Below are positions 41,849-51,711 of a stretch of 64,000 nt of DNA, piece by piece. The first letter of the stretch is position 1. Every line of letters starts with the position of its first letter. The translations under genes were made by a program, and so were the position numbers. The notes below the pieces were generated by a model that worked only from the letters and a program-made list of their open reading frames with translations, was not told where the DNA came from and made no database searches. Source of the stretch: Drosophila persimilis (Eukaryota > Arthropoda > Insecta > Diptera > Drosophilidae); assembly GCF_003286085.1 (NCBI RefSeq), contig NW_020825425.1, forward strand, positions 1 to 64,000, read 5' to 3'.

Positions 41849-42940
41849 CGAGGGGGAACGCAACTCTACAGTTATACCCGATACTTAGTCAGTATGGCTC
41901 TCCTCCGGCAGACGGCGCTAATATTAAACGGCACGACAAAGAGTGCGTGCGAGAGGGACAGAAAATCAGTCTGAGCGTGACGTCGGGCGCTGCGAAGCCA
42001 CTGAAAATTGATTTGTTCCTTTTGGCTATAAAAAGTATCTGATCTGATCCAGATTCAGCAACCGGATAGATATGGTCATTCTCTATGATTCAGCGTTTTT
42101 AGTTTTCTCGAATCTGCAATATTGTGGATGCAACAGATTTTCGTCCTTTGTGTGGGCGGAAGGGTGTGGGGCGAAATTCTGAGATATACGTTTTATAGTG
42201 AGATCTAACAGGAGTGCGAATACCAAATTTGGTTACTCTAGCCTAAATAGTCTCTGAGATTTGTGAATATCCCCAGATTTGCATCCTTTGCGGGGGCGGA
42301 AAGGAGTGTGGGGAAATTTTGAAACAAACTCGTCTCGGTCCGATATATTAGGAGTGTGGATACCAAATTTGGTTGCTCTAGCTTTTATAGTCTCTGAGAT
42401 CTAGGCGCTAATGTTTTACTCTAAGCAAAGCCGCCTATGCTACGTATGTGTTAGAAAGAGACAGGGCGAGGAAAAATGAAATTGTTTTCTTGATGCTGGC
42501 TATAATAATAATACGATCCAATTCAGATTCTGCAGTCTAAAAGATATGGTCATTCTCTACGATTCTGCGTTTTTGGTTTTCTCGTATCTCTAAAATTGTG
42601 GATGCCAAAGATTGTCGCCCTTTGTGGGCGCGGAAGTGGGCGGGGCAAAGTTTTGAAATATTCCTGTAGCAGTGACATATCACAAAAGTCTAGATCCAAA
42701 ACATCGTTGCTCTAGCTCTTATAGTCTTTGAGCACTAGGCGCTGAAGGGGACGGACAGACCAACGGACGGACGAACGGACAGACGGACAGACAGACAGGG
42801 CTCAATGGACGCGGCTATTGATGCTGATCAAGAATATATATACTTTATGGGGTCGGAAACGATTCCTTCTGGATGTTACACACATCCACTTTTACCACAA
42901 ATCTAATATACCCCAATACTCATTTTGAGTATCGGGTATA
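41849..42940 (+). mobile_element. DINE-1/INE-1-like repeat, copy 2
   Basis: Complete copy from CGAGGGGGAACG to GAGTATCGGGTATA. It lacks 21 bp that carry one arm of the 5' hairpin in copies 1 and 3. The centre repeats a motif around ACCAAATTTGGTTACTCTAGC. It holds no ORF of note. Confidence 0.82.
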
Positions 42941-43007
42941 ATAAATTTTCCGCGCGATACAAAAAATTATAAAACGGGAAACAAAAACCCCAAAGGGAAA
43001 AAGAAAA

Positions 43008-43567
43008 CGAGGGGGAACGTTGTGAGTTGCTGCGGACACCGCAACTCTACAATTATACCCGATACTAAGTCATTATGGCTCTCCTCCGGCAGACGCCGCT
43101 AATATTAAACGACACTACAAAGAGTGCGTGCGAGAGAGACAGAAAATCAGTCTGAGCGTGACGTCGGGCGCTGCGAAGCCACTGCAAATTGATTTGTTCC
43201 TTTTGGCTATAAAAAGTATCTGATGTGATCCAGATTCAGCAACCGGATAGATATGGTCATTCTCTATGATTCTGCGTTTTTAGTTTTCTCGAATCTGCAA
43301 TATTGTGGATGCAACAGATTTTCGTCCTTTGTGGGGGCGGATGGGGGTGGGGCGAAATTCTGAGATATACGTTTTATAGTGACACACACATTAAAGGAGT
43401 GTGTGTACCAAATTTGGTTACTCTAGCCTTAATAGTCTCTGAGATTTGTGGATGCCACAGATTTTCGCCCTTTGTGGGGGCGGAAGTGGGCGGGGCAAAG
43501 CTTTGAAATATTTTTGGAGCAGTTACATATCACAGAAGTCTGGATCCAAAACATCGTTGCTCTAGCT
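43008..43567 (+). mobile_element. DINE-1/INE-1-like repeat, copy 3, left part
   Basis: It starts at the same left-end sequence, 67 bp after copy 2. It is cut at GCTCTAGCT by the Ulysses-like LTR. The rest is at 60064-60166, where AGCTCTTATAGTC resumes, so AGCT (43564-43567 and 60064-60067) is the target duplication. Confidence 0.88.
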
Positions 43568-45730
43568 TGTGAGGTTTCTAGCTTTCCAGAACCAAGACCC
43601 AACAACAACGACGCAGCAGCGGCCAAAGAGAGACGAGGAAAACAACGGGATCCAGCGAGCCGCCGGCATCGACGCAGCCACGGCAGAGAGGAAAGCGCTG
43701 ACAAGATAAGCCAACAGCATCGACGCAGCAGCGGCCGAGGAGAAGCGCTGACAAGATAAGCCGACAGCATCAACGCAGCAGCGGCAGAAGAGGACCGCTG
43801 AGAACAGCAATCAAATCCAGCAACGACGCCCCAGCAGTGGAAAAGAGAGGCGAAAGTCACCGGCGCAGCTACAGACGCCAAAAGAGAGGGGAAATAACGA
43901 CGCTAGCCGCCCACGCCGACGCTGGATCGGCAGAGCCAGCAGAACGCCGGCTCTGAAGCTGGGAAAACGAGGAAAGGAAGTCAGTTAGATGAGAGGCAGT
44001 CGTAGGAATCGGACGCGTTGACGGGTAAAAATCCGAGTGGCTCGCGAAAAGAAAAAGAACACACGTGGCGGACTACTTGGAGATTAACGCGATCAGCAGT
44101 GCGCGAAGGATCCGGCATCGATACTACGCTTACGGAGAGGGGATCCTGCACCGGCGCTGCAATCCCGGGAAAGAGGAGGCTTTCGACAAGCACAAGCGTG
44201 GGAGTTCAGGGGTAAGCGAGTCTCAAGACTAGGTAGGGAACCAAAGAAGAATAAAGTGAAATGTAACGAATATAACGAAAACATAGCCTGGTCACCAACA
44301 ATCTATACGCTAGGGAACCTGAATGCCCGGGGCCTCATCTTCTCCGCCCTTCCCCACGCCTCTTGCCCGAGTCTCCCTCTTTGGCTACACCCACGTGGTG
44401 ATCCGTATTCGCTCCGGATGCCCGTCGGGGCCCCCGCGTGATTCCTTCAGTAGTTCGTAGCCCAACAGGATCCTGAGGCCGCTGTCCGGCGATTGCTTAG
44501 GCGTTCTCGGTGACAACTGTTGGCGTTCCCCCCGCATGAGTCCCTTCAGTAGTTTGTGACCCCGCAGTACCCCAGTATTTCCCAGGGTCCCGAAGGCGCT
44601 GTCCGGCGATTGCCTAAGCCCTCTCGGCGATGCCTGCCCTGTATGATAAAGACTTTCGCAGTAATGTTTAGCCTGATAGTGTCCCGTGAGTGCTATCCGG
44701 CGATTGCCTAGGTACTCTCGGCGATATGCGTCGGTATTCCCGTATTCGTAGTAATTCTTAGTTCGACAGCGTCCCGTAAGTGCTATCCGGCGATTGCCTA
44801 GGCACCCTCGGCAACGCTTGTCGATGTCTCCGACCTCCGTAGCAATTCTTAGTTCGACAGTGTCCCGTGAGTGCTATCCGGTGATTGCCTAGGCACCCTC
44901 GGCGACGCTCGTCGATATCTCCGGCCCCGTAGTAGTTCTTAGTTCGACAGGATCCCGAGAGCGCTATCCGGCGATTGCCTAAGCCCTCCCGGCGATGCCT
45001 GCCGATACCCCCGACCCTCGTTGTAATCCTTAGTCCGACCGGGCCCCGTAAGTGCTGTCCGGCGATAGCCTAGGTGCTCACGGTGGTACTTGTCGGTATC
45101 CCCGCATAGCAAAGACCTTCGTAGTAGTTCTTAGTTCGACAGGATCCCGGAAGCGCTATCCGGCGATTGCCTAAGCCCTCCCGGCGATGCTTGCCGATAT
45201 CTCCGACCCTCGTAGTAATTCTTAGTCCGACGGGGCCCCCGTGAGTGCTGTCCGGCGATAGCCTAGGTACTCGCGGTGGTATTTGTCGGTATCCCCGCAT
45301 AGCAAAGACCTTCGTAGTAATTTTTAGTCCGACAGGGTCCCGTGAGTGTTATCCGGCGATAGCCTAGACACTCTCGGTGATACTTGTTGGTTTCCCCGCA
45401 TAGCACAGACCTCCGTAGTAGTTCTTAGTTCGACGGGATCCCGAGAGCGCTATCCGGCGATTGCCTAAGCCCTCTCGGCGGTGCCTGTCGATATCTCCGA
45501 CCCTCGTAGTAATTCTTAGTCCGACAGGGCCACGTAAGTGCTGGCCGGCGATTGCCACTGCTACGCCCCGTACTGTTCCCTTTCATCTCGGTCGCTCCCG
45601 TCTGGGTTTTGCCTCCCTGTCCCCATCGACGGCCCAGAACTCGGAGTCCCGGCAAATTATAAATATTGCTGTAATTTCGACCCTGGAGTAGACTGAGATA
45701 TGTACCCCAGCCCAGGATTGCTTCCTTACA
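43568..45730 (+). repeat. Ulysses-like 5' LTR, with U3 deletion and 12-unit minisatellite
   Basis: Starts TGTGAGG and ends TTCCTTACA. Compared with the 3' LTR it lacks about 270 bp immediately after the first seven bases. From about 44449 to 45565 it is made of about 12 repeats of roughly 90-100 bp, each with a core like TTCTTAGTTCGACAGG and TATCCGGCGATTGCCTA. The listed ORFs inside it are repeat shadows. Confidence 0.9.
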
Positions 45731-45732
45731 GA

Positions 45733-45750
45733 TGGCGCCCGAGCAGGGAC
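45733..45750 (+). promoter_or_regulatory. Ulysses-like primer-binding site, tRNA-Lys type
   Basis: TGGCGCCCGAGCAGGGAC begins two bases after the LTR end. It differs by one base class from the well-known retroviral tRNA-Lys3 site. Confidence 0.8.
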
Positions 45751-46722
45751 TCCGGGATTCCGTTATGTTTTGGGGCGCTAAGTAGAACAGTTGATCAGAA
45801 AACGAGTAGCAGAAGGAATCGGGACTGTACCACGCGCAAGCATGGCCAGTCGGAATCATTAGGCCAAGAATAGCTGTATATCTCTGGAAAACCGCACGTG
45901 AGGTCGCCCATTATTCACGTACAGCCGAGACTGGCTTCCCTAACCTCCCTAGCAATAGCGTCAGCACGTGGCCGCCGCGCCCACACGAGGAGGAGAACGC
46001 CGTGGCGAGACGGCAGAGAAAGAGAACCGAGCCGAAGCTGGGCAGAGATCGCAAGAAAGAGAGCGACACGCACGCGGCGAGCAGCGAGTCGTGAGCTGTA
46101 GACGCCGAACGAGCATCGGAACCCTCCCGTAGACCGACCGTCCCGGCTATATATGTCGGACCCAGAGCCAGAGAATGACAGTCAGTGCCCGGTGTCAGCG
46201 AAAAGCAGTCAGTATCCAGCGTTCAAGCAGTCAGCGCCCGGTATCAGAGAGAGTCAGTGTCCAGCATTCGAAGCAGACAGTGAATGCCCAGCCTTCAAAG
46301 TGATCGGTCAGCGTTCAGCCATCAACACGAGACGAGATCCAGCGCTTAAATCAACGAACCCAGCACGACCAGGACGACAAGGACAATTCCAAGGACAACG
46401 ATAGCAAGGACTATTGACCGGCCCAGCAAGGATCAACAGTCAGGACAATTCCAAGGACAACGATAGCAAGGACCATCGACCGGCCTAGCAAGGGTCGATC
46501 CCCAGGCTTCTATAAAGACCGACGACAACCACGACCATCGACCAGGACCCCAAACAGCAAGGACTCCAAGGACGCCCCACTGGACAACCGTGTTAACCGT
46601 GCATACGCCGTGCTTCCGTGACTAACCCCAAGGACTCCGGTATTCAGCGCGTTACCTAAGAAAAAGATTCTACCGGAGGGTCAATACGTGATACTACCGT
46701 CGGAAACGCGAAAGACTTCGAA
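45751..46722 (+). other. Ulysses-like leader with two sets of short repeats
   Basis: The leader holds about 25-40-bp repeats around CAGTCAGTGCCCGG/CCAGCATTC (46180-46320) and a roughly 60-bp direct duplication starting AATTCCAAGGACAACG (46385 and 46449). GT-starting donor-like sites are at 45898 (GTGAGG) and 46091 (GTGAGC). Small ORFs (45898-46101, 46153-46404) have no recognisable domain and I do not support them as genes. Confidence 0.55.
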
Positions 46723-47502
46723 GTGCCATTTCGACCACCGTGCTTCGACATGGGGGTACAGTGGATTTCGTATCGGCGCAAGGACGAATTGCAGGCCATC
46801 GCCGTCGAATTCGGCCTCGGTGAAACCGGGACAGTGGACGAACTGCGCAGCCGGATCTCGGCCTTCATCTCGCGCGGCGAGCATCCGACGGCGATCGAAA
46901 AGCGGATCGAAGAGCTCGGAACGGTCTTCGACAGCGCGCCCAGCCCGAGGAACCCGAGGAACACGTCCACGTCGCCGGGACCGAGTCAACGTGAACAGAA
47001 GGAAGGGATCTGTGCGGAACAGCCCCTATCCATCGTAATTCCCGAGTTCCCGCGCGCAGCTCAAGGTCCTGGGTACAGTGACTCTAGCCGGCTTGCTCCT
47101 CCAGACGACACCGGGCCCTCCCGGAGCGCCGAGACGGCAAGCCGCGTAGTGACCCAGGATGGAGATCAGCCGGTGAACCCACGCCGGGCCTGTCGGAATT
47201 GCGGAGAGGAAGGTCATTTCAGCAGTTCATGCAGGAATCGGCGAGTGTTATTCTGTTGGGAGTGTGGTCGCCGCGGCATCCGGACGACTGCTGTAGGCTG
47301 TCCGAGTCGGGAAACGGACCGAGTCTCCGCTCGTCAGGGAACCGATCGGAGACATACCTCCAGGGCGCCCTGGAGTAACTCATCCCTTAAGTTTGGAAGG
47401 AGGCAGGATCGCCGCGCTAGTAACCATCGAAGGAGTACCGCTCACAGCTACCCTCGATACAGGAGCGACGCGGTCGTTCGTCAGTCAACGCATCGCTCAT
47501 GA
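46723..47502 (+). pseudogene. gag: Ulysses-like Gag, capsid apparently missing
   Basis: The 259-codon frame probably starts at the ATG on 46750 (MGVQWISYRRKDELQ). The N-terminus has a SAP-like helix pair (ELQAIAVEFGLG, TVDELRSRISAFI). A Pro/Ser-rich linker follows directly, then a zinc knuckle CRNCGEEGHFSSSC and a degenerate second one (CWECGRRGIRTT). A capsid domain of the length usual for this lineage is not seen between the SAP-like part and the knuckle, so an in-frame deletion is inferred. After the second knuckle the frame leaves the coding path; the protease is in another frame from about 47390. Confidence 0.72.
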
Positions 47503-47700
47503 AGTAAGTACCGGAGGGAACGCACGGAATATAAGGACTACCGTCCGCCTGGCGGACGGTACAGCAAAGGAGGTGACGCAAGCAGTTTCGGTCAAGGTAC
47601 GTCTGGATCAACAGGAAACGCGGGTGATTCTATTAGTCCTACCCATGGTAGTGGACGACATCATACTGGGGCTCGATTTCCTTTGCGGACCCAGCGGGCG
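47393..47700 (+). pseudogene. pro: Ulysses-like aspartic protease
   Basis: The frame from 47393 shows GGRIAALVTIEGVPLTATLDTGATRSF, with the active-site DTGA, and VVDDIILGLDFL, the second conserved loop. It differs by one frame from gag upstream and from RT downstream; the change to the RT frame falls near 47690. The listed ORF runs to 47884 but its last 60 codons are out of the coding frame. Two frame changes within 300 bases could be programmed or decay; I favour decay. Confidence 0.75.
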
Positions 47701-50700
47701 ATCCGGGAAACCAACCCGATCCCCACATCATCCTCGACTCGGCCCCGCATGGTTACTTTTAGTGACGAACGTCCAGCGAAGGCATCCGCTGCTCCTACCC
47801 CCTCGACCAATCCAACAGCGACCCACCGGACGAAACCAACGCACCAGAATCTCGAACCCGCCAGACCCAGCAATGTACCAGTGACAACGCACCTGAATCC
47901 CAACCACGCCAGACCCAGCAACGTAACCGTGACAACGCACCGGAATACCAACCACGCCAGACCCAGCAACGTAACCGTGACAACGCACCGGAATCCCAAC
48001 CACGCCAGACCCAGCAACGTAACCATGACAACACACCAGAATCTCGAACCCGCCAGGCCCAGCCATGTACCAGTGACAACGCACCGGAATCCCAACCACG
48101 CCAGGCCCAGCAACGTAGCAGTGACAACGCACCAGAATCTCGAACCCGCCAGACCCAGCAATGTACCAGTGACAACGCACCAGAATCTCGAACCCGCCAG
48201 ACCCAGCAACGTAACCATGACCACGCACCAGGATCGCGAACACGCCAGACCCAGCAACGCCACCCGAACCCAACCCACGATTCGATACGACCACGCCAGA
48301 ATCATCAACGAAGCTACGACAGAGACGACTGCGACACCGTTGGACACACCCAGGGCCAGTCCGTCCGCCCCGAAGAACACCCAGAGTAACGAAACCACGC
48401 CGGAGACGACTGCGACACCGCTGGACGCACCCAGGGCCAGTCCGTCTGCCTCGAAAACCACCCAGAGTATCCCTAACAGGACAACGCTTCTAAGCCTCGA
48501 CCACGCCAGAACCAGAAGTGACATCAGGACAACGCTTCCAAGTTTCGACCACGCCAGACCCAGCCGCAATACAAGGACAACGCTTCTAAGCTTCGACCAC
48601 GCCAGACCCAGCAACGATACAAGGACAACGCATCAAAGCCCCGACCGAGACGGACCCGGCGGCGCTAAAAATATAACCCGATCGACGCGAGCCAAATCAG
48701 ACATGCCCAGCCGTGCGGCGCAGCCAGTGCAAACGACCCCGCAGGAAACCAGCCTCGCTCCACAACACGACCCGTTACGCCTGGAAGACGACGGCCCTGA
48801 AGGACATGGACGGGTCGAGGTAGACCACCTCGCGTCTAACCCCCCAACGGATTATCCACTCGCCCCTTTAGCCGATGCCGCGGCCGGTCGACAACGCAAC
48901 CCTTTTCGAAGGTCAGACTCGACTAACCCTATCACCGTGAACCTCGCCGTCATAACATGTGCCCCGCTCGAAGAAATCTCGCCACCGACAGCCCCCATCA
49001 TCGCACCACCCCTCCCGCCGTGGGTAGCCGAGTTCTTGAAGCAAGAATTGGCCAAGTTCGAGGGATTGAAGGGCGTGTCTCACATAGCCGAGCATACCAT
49101 CACCCTGAAGGACGACAAGCCGATAAAGCAGAGGTACTTCCCCAAGAATCCGGCCATGCAGAAAATCATCAATGCTCAGGTCGACGAGTTGCTGCAAGAC
49201 GGGCGGATAGAAGACTCAAAAAGCCCACACAGCGCACCCATCGTACTGGTGGGAAAGAAGACAGGCGAGATGCGGATGTGCGTAGACTACCGACAGCTCA
49301 ACGCGCAATCGATACCCGACGCCTTCATCGAGAAGCTCCGTAACGCGCGTTACATCTCGACGTTGGACCTCAAGAACGGGTATTGGCAGATCCCTATGGC
49401 CGAGGGGAGCCGAGAATGCACCGCCTTCACCGTTCCGGGCCGAGGACTCTTCCATTGGAAGGTGATGCCGTTCGGACTACACTCAGCATCGGCTACGTTC
49501 CAGCGAGCCTTGGACAGCGTCATCGGACCACAGATGGAACCCAACGCCTTTGCTTACCTCGACGACATCATTGTCATCGGAGCGGCACTGGAAGAACACG
49601 TCGACCATCTGCGAGAGGTTTTCCGAAGACTGCGGGAAGCCAATCTAAGATTAAACCAAAAGAAATGCAGCTTTTTCCAGAAAAGCATCGTATATCTGGG
49701 ACATGTCATTAGTGAGCGGGGTATACACACCGACCCAGATAAGATCGTCGCCGTCCGGAAGTTGGCCCCACCAAGTTCAATAAAGGAGCTTCGACGCTGC
49801 CTAGGAATGGCATCGTGGTACCGGAGGTTTGTCCCAAACTTCGCGGCGATTGTAGAACCCATGACTAGCCTCTTGAAGAAGGAGAAAAGGTGGATCTGGA
49901 GTGACGAACAGCAGGCCGCTTTCGAGGAGTTGAAGGAGAAGTTAACCCAAGCACCCGTCTTAGCCTGCCCGGATTTCACGGAGAGGTTCGCTCTACAAAC
50001 TGACGCAAGCGCCTACGGTCTAGGGGCAGTCCTGACGCAACAGATCCGCGGAGAGGAGAGGGTCATAGCCTACGCTAGTCGAAGGCTCTTGAAAGCAGAA
50101 GAAAACTACTCGGCCACGGAAAAGGAATGCTTAGCCATCGTCTGGGCCATCAGGAAATTACGATGCTACCTGGAGGGTTACCACTTCGACGTCATCACCG
50201 ACCATCTCGCTTTGAAGTGGTTAAACTCGATCAATAACCCGACCGGTCACATCGCTCGTTGGGCTCTGGAACTCCAACAGTATCGCTTTGACGTGCTTTA
50301 CCGACGCGGAAGCCAAAACATCGTAGCAGACGCTCTTTCCCGGCAACCTATCGACACCATACAGCGAACCCTAGAAGACCTGCCCACCTGCCCCTGGATA
50401 CAAAGGTTGCTCCAACGTATCCAGGCACGACCCGAGGAATGCAGAGAATTTATAATCGAGAACGGACAGATCTACCGGCAGCCTGGACACCGACCAATCG
50501 AAGAAGAATCTCACCAGTGGAAATTATGCGTCGCCAGTGGCCATCGTAGACGAGTGTTAGAAGAATGCCACGATCACCCGACCGCCGGACACTTAGGAAT
50601 ACGGAAGACCGCCACTCGGGTAACCCAACGATATTATTGGCCAGGACTCTACAGGGACGTGGCCCGATACGTGAAACATTGCGAAAGCTGCCAAAAATTT

Positions 50701-51420
50701 AAGGTGAGCCAGAACAAACCCGCAGGTCACATGTATACGCGCCAGGCTAAGGGCCCGTTCGACATCCTTTGCGCGGACTTCGTAGGCCCACTACCCCGCT
50801 CAACGCACGGCAACACGATGCTCCTCGTGTTCTTCGACTAATTCTGCAAATGGGTGGAACTTGTGCCACTCCGGAAAGCCACAACCGCCCACTTGGAGAA
50901 GGCGTTCCGAGAGAGGATACTCTGCCGATTCGGGGTCCCGTGGAAGTTTGTGGAAATTCTGCGAGGCGGCGGGAATGGAACTCGAGCACACCGCGCCGTA
51001 TATCCCTCAGCAAAACCCGACGGAGAGGGCAAACCGGACCATCAAGACAATGATTGCACAATACGCCGACGGGGACCAACGGACCTGGGACGATCTCCTC
51101 CCCGAGTTAAGCTTGGCCATAAACAGCAGCACGTCGGACACCACGGGCTTCAGCCCGGCGTTTTTGGTGCTCGGACGAGAACCAAGGCTACCAGGAGCCT
51201 TGTACGACGAAGTGACCCCAGGATTAGGAAATGAACCAGAGCCTGCCCACGGGAAGGCGACACGACTGCAGGAAGTATTCAAGGTCGTACAGGAGAACAC
51301 CCAACGGGCATCCCAAGAGCAGAAGAGAACATACGACCTCCGACGGCGCGAGTGGCGACCCGAACTAGGAACCCTAGTCCTCCTTCGGCAGCATCACCTA
51401 TCCAAAGCCGCCGACGGTTC
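47683..51420 (+). pseudogene. pol: Ulysses-like Pol: repeat linker, RT, RNase H, integrase (stop and deletion)
   Basis: A 1052-codon frame (to a TAA at 50839-50841) begins with a long linker made of 16-residue repeats (ARPSNVTVTTHRNPNH type, about residues 48-195) and a second repeat set (TTLLSFDHARPS, about 265-325). RT follows with VGKKTGEMRMCVDYRQLN (about 523) and YLDDIIVIG (about 624), RNase H with TDASAYGLGAVL (about 770) and DHLALKWL, and integrase zinc domain HDHPTAGHLG to CESCQKF (about 963-1005) with CADFVGPLP. After the TAA the same frame continues to about 50942, where the second catalytic Asp block is lost and the frame changes. PQQNPTERANRTIKT (catalytic Glu) and the rest run to 51420, where the LINE inserts. 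Confidence 0.86.
47825..48640 (+). repeat. 48-bp coding minisatellite in the protease-RT linker
   Basis: About nine direct repeats of 48 bp (CGCCAGACCCAGCAACGTA core) between 47825 and 48270, then three repeats of about 57-60 bp (GACCACGCCAGA core) at 48490-48640. The lengths keep the frame. The minus-strand ORF of 317 codons at 47661-48614 is a shadow of the repeats. Confidence 0.85.
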
Positions 51421-51438
51421 TTTTTTTTTTTTTTTTTT

Positions 51439-51711
51439 ATGGACGTTGACATGCAATGACTGCATCTATCAAGAGGCGATGCAATTACTGCACCGTCAAG
51501 TGGCCCGTGTGACACCAGCAGAAGGCTGTTACGCGCGGATCCCAGGCAAAACGCAGCCCTCCTCCCGCCCAACCGACCGAGGGGCGCTGCCGCATGACGC
51601 GAGCATGCAAGAAAGATAGTAATTAGACTAACATTCGAGGAAAATTAGCACTAAACTTATTAAGAAATTAAGCATGCAATAAAATACAAAATACAAATAC
51701 CACTACAATTA
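51439..51711 (-). other. CR1-like 3' UTR
   Basis: Non-coding stretch between the ORF2 stop and the poly(A)-like run. Nothing else is seen in it. Confidence 0.55.

Larger units (their letters stand above)
41060..43007 (+). mobile_element. LTR and leader of another gypsy-like element, split by DINE-1
   Basis: An LTR (about 41060-41454, AGTGCTTATG to TTTACT) precedes a primer site, and a leader follows (41473-41848 and 42941-43007) interrupted by DINE-1 copy 2 and ended by DINE-1 copy 3. The leader contains ATGTTAAG followed by a consensus splice donor GTAAGT at 41743. No gag or pol of this element is present. AATAAAAG at about 41380 may be its poly(A) signal. Family: gypsy-like by AGT/ACT LTR ends and tRNA-Lys-type primer; more than that I cannot say. 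Confidence 0.6.

Noticed and set aside
43429..43881. Minus-strand ORF of 150 codons, repeated at 57913-58305
   Set aside because: It lies in the Ulysses-like LTR and reads low-complexity Ser/Ala/Leu repeats; the duplicate at 57.9 kb is simply the other LTR.
44449..45565. Repeats with GTTCGA that could look like tRNA B boxes or a tRNA-derived array
   Set aside because: No A box at proper spacing and no cloverleaf; the units are LTR minisatellite sequence.
44449..45565. CRISPR-like array
   Set aside because: Units are contiguous tandem repeats without spacers, in a eukaryotic LTR.
46153..46404. An 83-codon ORF with SQCPAF-type repeats in the Ulysses-like leader
   Set aside because: Produced by short leader repeats; no start context or domain supports translation, though it cannot be excluded.
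47661..48614. A 317-codon minus-strand ORF rich in Val, Leu, Trp and Gly
   Set aside because: It is the reverse reading of the 48-bp coding minisatellite; the plus strand is continuous with protease and RT, and the minus protein is only repeats.
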